A stretch of 64,000 bases of DNA from Stieleria sp. JC731. GTDB lineage: Bacteria > Planctomycetota > Planctomycetia > Pirellulales > Pirellulaceae. Under the pieces are notes generated by a model that worked only from the letters and a program-made list of their open reading frames with translations, was not told the DNA's origin and did not search any database. A program made the translations under genes and the position numbers. Where the stretch lies: positions 744,001 through 808,000 of the forward strand of contig NZ_JAJKFQ010000002.1 in NCBI RefSeq assembly GCF_020966635.1. The letters run 5' to 3'. Positions 36,673-44,492 of the stretch are shown here, one piece after another. Numbering within the stretch: the first letter of the stretch is position 1; the number at the start of each line of letters is the position of its first letter.

Positions 36673-39600
36673 ATGTCGACCCTCGCCTCGCCGCCGAACA
36701 GCCATTCCGGCAGTCCATTGGTCCAGGCGACCGATCGTGCGAGTTTCGAACATGTTATCAACGAGCGAATCGAAGAAGCTCGGCGAGCGTTATGGTGGAG
36801 CGAACTGACACGGTCGGTGCTAAGGATCTTGATCGGCGGCATGTCGGCGCTGCTGCTGTGGTTGGTACTTGATCACTGGGTCTATTCCCCCAGCATCGGT
36901 GTTCGTGTGCTGTGCTTTGCCGGTTCCATCGGCGCAGGCGTTTGGTACTTCGTCCGGCACACTTGGCCGCTGATGACCAAGCAGGTAACCCGAGAATACG
37001 CCGCCTGGGCTTTGGAAAAAGACCAGCCCGACTATCGGCAGCAACTCACTAGCTATGTGACGTTGAAACCGGAAGCTTCCAAGGGGGTTCGTGCACGCGT
37101 CGTTCAAGTGATAGGATCGCGTGCCGCTTCGCTTCTGAAAACCTACGACGTGCTCCCCAGTGAAGCGACCGGGACCTTTCGCTGGTGGATCGCTGCGGCT
37201 GCCCTCTTCGCAGTCCTCGCCGCCTACGCGGTCGCCTCGCCTAAAAGCTCAGTCGAATCGGCTAAACGATTGATCGCGCCCTTGGCATCCATCGATCCGG
37301 CCAAACGAGTTCAAATTCGTAACGTCAGTCCTGGAAATACGCGGACACTTGCCGGACGCCAAGTCAGCGTGTCAGCCGAAGTGCTGGGACTGTTTAGCGA
37401 TGAAATTGTCACTTGCCTTGTCACCAGTGAAACGTCGGAAAAACAGATCGAACTGGTCTTTGACGAAAACGCGGATGCCTATGTCGGAAATATCGATGTC
37501 GACCACTCGTCGACCGGCAGCCTTCAATATTCAATCGAAGCAGGCGACGCCAGCAGCGGCCCCTATCGGATCTGGATCGAGAACGTACCGGTCGTCGCGG
37601 TAGAAAGTTTGCGCTATGAACCGCCCGCCTACACAGGCGCGCAAGCGCGGACGACGACCAGCCCCGCAATCAATGCGATCGACGCGACGAAAGTCCTTAT
37701 ACGTGCACGCACGAATCGGCCAGTCGCCCGCGCCGAATTGCAACTCAACTGCAAACAAGTGGGCGATGACTATCGATCGACCGGTGGCATCGTCAAAATG
37801 CAAATTGCGGACGATGGCGTATCGCTTTCCGCGAGCATGACCATGCGCAGTGCGGTCGGCCGCCCCAACGCGGTCGAACCTGAAAACTACCGCATTCGTG
37901 TCTGGGATCATAGCGACCAGGCCAATCCGGATCCGATCATCTATCCGATCAAGATCGTTCCCGACTTGCCACCGGATGTCACCATCGTCGTCCCGCGAAA
38001 GTCACCCAAGGAAGTTCCGGTCAACGGCCAGCAGACAATCGAAGTTCATGCCATGGACCCGGACTATGAACTCGCCCAGGTCCAGCTAAAAGTCACACGC
38101 GGATTGGACACCCTCGCTGAACCGATCATTTGGAAACGAGAGACCAATGGCAAAGGCAACCAAGTTGCGGTATTCCGCTTTCGTCCGTTCATCCATCGCC
38201 TAGGCCCCGGTGACAAGGTCAAAGTCACAGCGACGGCGATCGACAACCGCAATATCCCTAACGACCCGCGAATCAAACCCAATTCCGTAACCACCGATCC
38301 GGTCGAACTTCGGATCGTCGAAACGGAATCCAACTTGCCCGAAGACCCGACGGACAACGACGGGTTGTCGACGCCTGACAAGCAGCCCCCAACGGATGTC
38401 AAACCTTCCGAATCGGGCGAAGGCGGATCGGCATCCGGATCTGGAACATCAGGAGGTGAGTCCGAAAGCGAACAGTCCAGCCAAAACGGCCAGTCTGGGC
38501 AAGGACAATCTGGCGGCGAATCGGGCGAGGAACAAGAACCGAACGAGAATAGCGTTTCGAATGATGGGTCCGCCGACGGCGAATCTGGTGATCAAGAAAA
38601 CTCGTCCAATGATCCAAAGCAATCCAGCGGTGGCTCCGATAGCAGTTCATCGTCCGGCGAGAACTCTCAGCAAAACGGCAAGCCCAATCAAGACGGTAAT
38701 CAGAACGCTGCGGACGGTTCTGATGAAAACTCACCAAATCAAAACCAGCAAACTTCCGACAGTTCCGACGCAAGCAATTCCGACGGGCAAGGGACCAAGG
38801 CTCAACCTGAAAACAACAACACATCGACAGACGCAACTTCAGATCAGACCGACCAAGGTAACTCAGAAACCACTGGCAACACCGATCCAGGAAACAATCA
38901 GCAGAACCAAAGTTCTAGCGGCAACAGTTCTGGCGGCGACGACACTGGTGAAATGGGCTCCGAAGAAGCGTTCTCTGAAAACTCTGCATCGAACAACCCA
39001 AATCAATCGGGTAGCGAATCGAGCGATCACTCATCTGATGATTCGCAAAAATCAGCTCCCGAGCATGATGGCGAAGCGTTCGAACGAATCAAAGACTTCT
39101 TGGAACGCAAACAGAATCAGCCGCAAGGTTCGGGAGCATCTGACCAACAGCAGTCGAAAGATCAGTCTGGACAGAGCGAAACAGAGTCAAGCGAAACAGG
39201 GTCATCGGACGAAAGCCAATCCGGTGATTCAGCTGAGCAATCCCCGGAAAATCAAGGCTCTGGAAAGGAGGGTTCTGAACAGCAAGCCAAACCGGACCAA
39301 CAATCTGGAAGCAATCACAAGGACAAGGGTGCTTCAGGTGAAAATCAGTCGGGTGAATCAGGTTCAGAAGCTAGCCCCGAACAGAGTGGCGAAACGGGAC
39401 AAGAGGGCGATACATCAGATCAATCTGGCGAACCGAACCAAGCGCCTTCAAAGGGAGAAGGCGACAGTGATGCGATGAACCCGTCCGACCAAACGGATGG
39501 TTCGTCAGATGATCAGGAACCGTCTCAAGGTGACCCCAGTGGTAATTCGCCTGAATCAGATAGCCCGTCCAGTAGCGATCAACAGTCTTCGTCAGACCAA

Positions 39601-40098
39601 AACAACACTGCCGATGCGTCGAACCAGCCGTCAGCCAACCAACCATCAGCCAGTGAAGCCTCTCCAAACGGGAAAGCCTCAAATGGAAACGACAGTGGGT
39701 CTTCACCGTTTTCAGAAACCGACGATGCCGAGCCACCGCCGCCACCTGATTTGGATTATGCAAAACAAGCAACCGACATGGTGCTCGACTATTTGGATGA
39801 GAATCGAGACAAGATTGATGACGATTTGTTAGAGGATCTGAATTGGTCCGCAGATGATCTTGAGCGTTTTCGCAAGCGTTGGGAAAAGGTTCGTGACATT
39901 GACCAAGCAGGCAAAGATGCAAACCAATCGCAACAGTTCGAAGATGCGTTAAAAAGTTTGGGTTTGCAACCAGGTCATTCGACGCAGAACGCAACGAATC
40001 GCCCGAACGATTCGCTGCGCAATCTCAAGGATAGCGGTAATCGTCGTCAAGTTCCGGCACCGTTAAGAGATGCGTTCGAAGCGTTCCGGCGCAGGTAG
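36673..40098 (+). CDS. Large membrane protein with ~465-residue low-complexity tract
   Basis: 1141 residues. Three membrane segments lie at about 49-68, 75-94 and 171-189, followed by an extracytoplasmic beta-rich region to about 550 (immunoglobulin-like blocks such as ESLRYEPPAYTGAQA and PDVTIVVPRKSPKEVPVNG). Residues about 555-1020 are almost only Ser, Gln, Asn, Gly, Asp and Glu, strongly acidic and disordered. A proline run near 1021-1026 precedes a folded helical C-terminus (DYAKQATDMVLDYLDENRDKIDDDLLEDL). The first part resembles DUF4175-type planctomycete membrane proteins. The function is unknown; the tract may be an extended spacer. Found between hisS and repeat cluster B. Confidence 0.8.
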   Translation: MSTLASPPNSHSGSPLVQATDRASFEHVINERIEEARRALWWSELTRSVLRILIGGMSALLLWLVLDHWVYSPSIGVRVLCFAGSIGAGVWYFVRHTWPLMTKQVTREYAAWALEKDQPDYRQQLTSYVTLKPEASKGVRARVVQVIGSRAASLLKTYDVLPSEATGTFRWWIAAAALFAVLAAYAVASPKSSVESAKRLIAPLASIDPAKRVQIRNVSPGNTRTLAGRQVSVSAEVLGLFSDEIVTCLVTSETSEKQIELVFDENADAYVGNIDVDHSSTGSLQYSIEAGDASSGPYRIWIENVPVVAVESLRYEPPAYTGAQARTTTSPAINAIDATKVLIRARTNRPVARAELQLNCKQVGDDYRSTGGIVKMQIADDGVSLSASMTMRSAVGRPNAVEPENYRIRVWDHSDQANPDPIIYPIKIVPDLPPDVTIVVPRKSPKEVPVNGQQTIEVHAMDPDYELAQVQLKVTRGLDTLAEPIIWKRETNGKGNQVAVFRFRPFIHRLGPGDKVKVTATAIDNRNIPNDPRIKPNSVTTDPVELRIVETESNLPEDPTDNDGLSTPDKQPPTDVKPSESGEGGSASGSGTSGGESESEQSSQNGQSGQGQSGGESGEEQEPNENSVSNDGSADGESGDQENSSNDPKQSSGGSDSSSSSGENSQQNGKPNQDGNQNAADGSDENSPNQNQQTSDSSDASNSDGQGTKAQPENNNTSTDATSDQTDQGNSETTGNTDPGNNQQNQSSSGNSSGGDDTGEMGSEEAFSENSASNNPNQSGSESSDHSSDDSQKSAPEHDGEAFERIKDFLERKQNQPQGSGASDQQQSKDQSGQSETESSETGSSDESQSGDSAEQSPENQGSGKEGSEQQAKPDQQSGSNHKDKGASGENQSGESGSEASPEQSGETGQEGDTSDQSGEPNQAPSKGEGDSDAMNPSDQTDGSSDDQEPSQGDPSGNSPESDSPSSSDQQSSSDQNNTADASNQPSANQPSASEASPNGKASNGNDSGSSPFSETDDAEPPPPPDLDYAKQATDMVLDYLDENRDKIDDDLLEDLNWSADDLERFRKRWEKVRDIDQAGKDANQSQQFEDALKSLGLQPGHSTQNATNRPNDSLRNLKDSGNRRQVPAPLRDAFEAFRRR

Positions 40099-40138
40099 AT
40101 CATTCGTCGGGAATGAACCGTCGTTTGGACACACCAAA

Positions 40139-40693
40139 CCTGAGCCGCTTTGGCGTTAGCCGCGGTTGAGTTGGTAGTTGGATTCAGTCTGCTGGATAAC
40201 CGACGCTAACGCGTTTCGGCTCATTCGCTGCACCTGAGCCGCTTTGGCGTTAGCCGCGGTTGAGTTGGTGTTTGGATTCAGTCTGCTGGATAACCGACGC
40301 TAACGCGTTTCGGCTCATTCGCTGCACCTGAGCCGCTTCGGCGCTAGCCGCGGTTGAGTTGTTGGCTGGATTCAGTGTGATGGATAACCGACGCTAACGC
40401 GTATCGGCTCATTCGTTGCACCTGAGCCGCTTTGGCGCTAGCCGCGGTTGAGTTGTTGGTTGGACTCAGTCTGCTGGATAACCGACGCTAACGCGTTTCG
40501 GCTCAGTCGTTACACCTGAGCCGCTTCGGCGCTAGCCGCGGTTGAGTTGGTGATTGGATTCAGTGTGCTGGATAACCGACGCTAACGCGTTTCGGCTCAT
40601 TCGCTGCACCTGAGCCGCTTCGGCGTTTGCCGCGGTTAAAAAACCTGCATGCAACCCACGACCACATAACCGACGCTAGCGCGTTTCGGCTCA
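40139..40693. repeat. Repeat cluster B (six 94-bp units)
   Basis: Units start at 40139, 40233, 40327, 40421, 40515 and 40609, an exact period of 94; the last is diverged and slightly shorter. Each holds CCTGAGCCGCTTTGGCGYTAGCCGCGGTT and, about 50 bases on, the inverted partner AACCGACGCTAACGCGTTTCGGCTCA. The final copy runs into the sulfatase gene and supplies its stop codon (TGA, minus strand, 40691-40693). The same core element is found in clusters A and C. Confidence 0.93.
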
Positions 40694-42142
40694 GTTTCCT
40701 AATCGCTTCTTCAACTTTGCGATTTCTTGACGTTCTGACTCTTCATCAAAATTCGGATTGGCTTCGGTTGGGACTGCCGCGTGTGTCTGCTCACGCCAGC
40801 GTTTCAATTCGTTATGCAAACGCTCGCAAACTTCGGCATTCTGCATCGCCAAGTTCACTGACTCTCCCGGATCCGCTTCCAGGTCATACAACTCCAACGC
40901 ACCGTCTTCAAAATATTCATGCAACTTCCACTTGCCCATCCGAATGATGCCGCATGGTCGACTTCGATAGAGCAAATCGCGTTGACCATCGAACCGTGAA
41001 TAGCTTTGCAAGTACGCCGGGAAATGCCAGAACAGACTGCGGTGATTGAAACCGTGGACGCCATCGCTGGTCAGTTCACCGCTAAGCAATGGCTTCAAAC
41101 TCCAGCCATCCATGACTTGGTCTGGTGGTTCCGCGTTGGTGATCTCGCAGAACGTCGGATACAGATCCACATTAATAACCGGTACATCACAAGTGGATCC
41201 GGGCTCAGTCACACCGGGCCAGACCACAAACATTGGTTCTCGAATGCCGCCTTCGTAGTAGGTGCCCTTGTAACCTTTCAAGGGTGCCATCGAAGTCGCC
41301 GGTCCGTAGCCGCCGTTGTCGCTTGTGAACACGATCACCGTATTATCCGATTGCCCCAGGTCATCGATCGCTTTAATCAACCGACCAACACCTCGATCCA
41401 CGCTTTCGATCATGGCAGCCATCACCGCATGATCGTGTAGTTTACCTTTGGGCTTCGCTTCATATTTTTTGACCAGTTCTGGCTCACCTTGCAGCGGAGT
41501 GTGTACCGCAAAGTGCGTCAGATAAAGGAACCAAGGCTGTTCCGAATCCTGACTGACAAACTTGATCGCTTCATCAGTCAATCGATTGGTGAGGTATTCA
41601 TCCTTTGGTGCGTCTTGCAGTTCCTTGATCTTCCCGTGTGGTGGGAAGTAGCCTTGAGGCGGGCTGCCACCATGTGTACCGGCGAAGTTGAAATCAAAGC
41701 CATACGGAAGCGGGTCATCACTCAAATGCCACTTGCCGATCGTTCCTGTCCGATACCCCGCCTCACGAACGCAGTGGGCCCAAGTTTTAATGTCTGTCCG
41801 CAGCGTGTCGGTGCCGGGAATATGCATCAATCGGCCGTGTTTCTTTTTGCCACGGCGCGAGGTCCCGACGTTGTAGATTTCGTGGCGAGGCGTGTACTGA
41901 CCGGACAGCAGGCAGGCTCGTGACGGAGCACAATTTGCCGCGCCGGCATAGGCATTTGTGAACACCATTCCCTTGGCTGCAAGTGAGTCGAGGTTTGGTG
42001 TTTCATAAAAGTCGCTGCCCATGAAGCCAGCGTCTCGCCAACCGAAGTCATCGAGAAAGATAAACAGGACGTTGGGGCGTTCGGCGGCGGACGCATGTGC
42101 GCAAAGCATAACCGCCAAAAGCAGCGTGAGCGTAGTTCGCAT
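40691..42142 (-). CDS. Secreted sulfatase (type I, formylglycine)
   Basis: 483 residues with a signal peptide (LTLLLAVMLCAHASAAE). The type I sulfatase signature CAPSRACLLSGQ has C71 as the residue to be converted to formylglycine; D31 and D32 in FLDDFG bind calcium, and later blocks HFAVHTPLQGEPE and VIVFTSDNGGYGP complete the active site. It hydrolyses sulfate esters, probably from sulfated algal polysaccharides, outside the cytoplasm. No sulfatase-maturing enzyme is in the window. The stop codon lies within the last copy of repeat cluster B. A closely spaced partner gene is lacking. Confidence 0.94.
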   Translation of the reverse strand: MRTTLTLLLAVMLCAHASAAERPNVLFIFLDDFGWRDAGFMGSDFYETPNLDSLAAKGMVFTNAYAGAANCAPSRACLLSGQYTPRHEIYNVGTSRRGKKKHGRLMHIPGTDTLRTDIKTWAHCVREAGYRTGTIGKWHLSDDPLPYGFDFNFAGTHGGSPPQGYFPPHGKIKELQDAPKDEYLTNRLTDEAIKFVSQDSEQPWFLYLTHFAVHTPLQGEPELVKKYEAKPKGKLHDHAVMAAMIESVDRGVGRLIKAIDDLGQSDNTVIVFTSDNGGYGPATSMAPLKGYKGTYYEGGIREPMFVVWPGVTEPGSTCDVPVINVDLYPTFCEITNAEPPDQVMDGWSLKPLLSGELTSDGVHGFNHRSLFWHFPAYLQSYSRFDGQRDLLYRSRPCGIIRMGKWKLHEYFEDGALELYDLEADPGESVNLAMQNAEVCERLHNELKRWREQTHAAVPTEANPNFDEESERQEIAKLKKRLGN

Positions 42143-43161
42143 GGCAACTGAATCGTGGAGGCAATCGAATGACGAGATTTCAGTCTAACGAGTCCATTCA
42201 GGAAACGCGTTTGGCTTTAAGAAAGTTGCCTGGATTTGTTGGTGAGAAGAAACCGTGGCTAGGCCAATACGGCTCAGGGTTGGGTGCAAACACTGAGCCG
42301 CATCGCGATAGCGACGGTTGATCGAGTGCCGTTGTGGCTCGGCAGGAAGAGCATCCAATGCTCTCGTTAGCACATCAGCCGCTGAGCGTTAGCTCACGGT
42401 TAACGACAATGAGTTCACGAAACCGTGGCTAGCGCCAATACGGCTCAGGGTTGGGTACAAACACTGAGCCGGTTCGCGTTAGCGACGGTTGATCGAGCGC
42501 CGTTGTGGCTCGGCAGGAAGAGCATCCAATGCATTCGTCAAAACATCAGCCGCTGAGCGTTAGCTCACGGTTAACGACAATGAGTTCACGAAACCGTGGC
42601 TAGCGCCAATACGGCTCAGGACGGTTGCAAACACTGAGCCGCATCGCGTTAGCGACGGTTGATCGAGCGCCCTTGTGGCTTGGCAGGAAGAGCATCCAAT
42701 GCTCTCGTTAACACATCAGCCGCTGAGCGTTAGCTCACGGTTAACGACAATGAGTTCACACAACCGTGGCTAGCGCCAATACGGCTCAGGACGGTTGCAT
42801 ACACTGAGCCGCATCGCGTTAGCGACGGTTGATCGAGCGCCGTTGTGGCTCGGCAGGAAGAGCATCCAATGCTCTCGTCACAACATCAGCCGCTGAGCGT
42901 TAGCTCACGGTTAACGACAATGAGTTCACACAACCGTGGCTAGCGCCAATACGGCTCAGGATGGATCACCAAATGACATGCTAAGCCGGTTCGCGATAGC
43001 GATGGTTTTGCGGTTGCTGGCTCGATTGAGGAGGCGGAGCCTGGAAGACATTGCATGCGAGGCGGGAGCCTCGCACGAGGTGTATGTTGTATGTTCACAC
43101 AACCGCGGCTAACGCCATTCGGCTAAGGACGGTTAGATAACTTTCCGATCGCCAAACACGT
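42143..43161. repeat. Repeat cluster C (~170-bp units)
   Basis: About 1 kb without a gene. Full units with a period of about 170 bases run from about 42248 to 42965; the ACATCAGCCGCTGAGCG marker recurs at 42372, 42543, 42713 and 42883. Each unit has three copies of the shared element: ACATCAGCCGCTGAGCGTTAG..., then inverted AACCGTGGCTAGCGCC..., then GAGCCGCATCGCGTTAGCG.... Degenerate copies continue to about 43135. A GCGAGGCGGGAGCCTCGC hairpin near 43057-43074 matches a hairpin repeat at about 59.1 kb. Confidence 0.9.
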
Positions 43162-44478
43162 TTAGACGGTGGGATCTAGCCCGGTCATCGTCGAGGTTCC
43201 GCTGGAAAACTCTCCGAGCGGCAACCCGGTTTGCTGCAGCACCGACACAAACAACGTTGCCAACGGATGATTGTCTTTCCGATCAAACGCGAGATGCTTG
43301 CCGTGCTCAAAACCGCCTCCGCCAATTAAGACCGGAAGGTTTCGATTGTCGTGGTTCGATGAATTCCCGAGGTTGCTGGTCATCAACACCGATGTCTGAT
43401 CTAGCAGATTGCCAGTGGGATCATCAAACGATGCCAACGACCTGAGAAAATCTCCATAGGCGGCAACGAGTTCATCTTCAATCAATGCCAACTGCGCCAA
43501 CTTTTCGGGATCCTGTCCATGATGGCTTAGCGTGTGGTGCCCTTCGTCAACTCCATCGATTGGCAGCCGATGATTGCTTCCGGGAATATTCAACGTCATG
43601 AAACGAGACGAGTCGGTTTGCAACGCCAACTTCATCACGCTGAGCATCATTGATAGACATCCGACGACATCATTCTGGCTCGGGGGCACAGGCCGCTTCT
43701 GATCGACCACGGGTTTAGGAAGCTTTGCCCAACGCTCGTTGGCCGCCATGTGGCGTTCCAATTCGCGTACGCTGGTGAAGTATGCATCTAAACGTTGTCG
43801 ATCGCCGGAACCGAGCTCTCTCTCCAAACGCTTCGCATCTTCACCGATCACGTCCATGATACTTCGACCTTTGCGAATCCGATCGGCCTGACGCACCTGT
43901 TCTTTTGCGGTGTCATCGATAAACAGCTGCGCGAACAACTTGGCCGGCGAACTCTCCGCAGGAATCATCGCCCCGGTATCGGTATAGGAAGGGCTTTGCG
44001 ATCCTCCTGTGCTTAATACCAGGGATGGAAAGCGTGTCGCGTTTCCAAGACGCTTCGCGAGCATCTGGTCCAGCGAGATGGTGTTCTTTGCCGCACCGCT
44101 ATTTCCAATCGGAGTGGCCGTCAAAATACTTGCTTCGGCCCGGTGCCCGTTGGAAACACCGGGGTGATGCGTCCCTGAGACGACACTGAATTTTTCTCGG
44201 ATGTCTTGTAAAGCTCGCAGGTAGCGTGACGGTTCATACTGCTTGCCTGGGTTCTCAGGAAACAAGTTGTCTCCCAGCAACCCCAAACCTGTGGAAATAG
44301 AGACGAATCGCCGCGCAGGTCGCTTTGGCTCTTTCGCCCCGACCGATTGCATTGCCGACAGCCATGGCAGCGTCATCGCGACTCCGCTTCCGCGAAGCAC
44401 AGTACGACGATCCAAACTTTCACGCGGAACCGAAGCAGATTTCATCTCACGTTTCCTCAGTGCAACTCGTTTGTTCAT
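43162..44478 (-). CDS. DUF1552 family secreted protein
   Basis: 438 residues of DUF1552, a planctomycete-rich family related to DUF1501. The N-terminus ESLDRRTVLRGSGVAM is a twin-arginine-type signal followed by a hydrophobic segment. Family blocks are FVSISTGLGLLGDNLFPE, VVSGTHHPGVSNGHRAEASILT and the C-terminal TSNLGNSSNHDNRNLPVLIGGGG. It ends with SGTSTMTGLDPTV. It starts 14 bases after the DUF1592-type gene stop, so the pair forms an operon. The known pairing is DUF1552 with DUF1592/1588/1585 proteins; the activity is not established. Confidence 0.93.
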   Translation of the reverse strand: MNKRVALRKREMKSASVPRESLDRRTVLRGSGVAMTLPWLSAMQSVGAKEPKRPARRFVSISTGLGLLGDNLFPENPGKQYEPSRYLRALQDIREKFSVVSGTHHPGVSNGHRAEASILTATPIGNSGAAKNTISLDQMLAKRLGNATRFPSLVLSTGGSQSPSYTDTGAMIPAESSPAKLFAQLFIDDTAKEQVRQADRIRKGRSIMDVIGEDAKRLERELGSGDRQRLDAYFTSVRELERHMAANERWAKLPKPVVDQKRPVPPSQNDVVGCLSMMLSVMKLALQTDSSRFMTLNIPGSNHRLPIDGVDEGHHTLSHHGQDPEKLAQLALIEDELVAAYGDFLRSLASFDDPTGNLLDQTSVLMTSNLGNSSNHDNRNLPVLIGGGGFEHGKHLAFDRKDNHPLATLFVSVLQQTGLPLGEFSSGTSTMTGLDPTV

Positions 44479-44492
44479 GGGACGGCATCCAC

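Noticed and set aside
38396..39478. 360-codon plus-strand frame inside the 1141-residue gene.
   Set aside because: It is an alternative reading of the low-complexity tract, with a Lys/Arg/Thr-rich product explained by the Ser/Gln/Asn codons in another frame.
40139..42975. Clusters B and C seemed to be integron attC-like arrays, since they contain GTTAGC and GCTAAC.
   Set aside because: The sequence does not fit the attC RYYYAAC/GTTRRRY core, there are no gene cassettes, and no integrase is in the window.
40139..42975. CRISPR-like arrays.
   Set aside because: Repeat and spacer are both conserved within a 94- or ~170-bp unit, so there are no unique spacers, and no cas genes are present.
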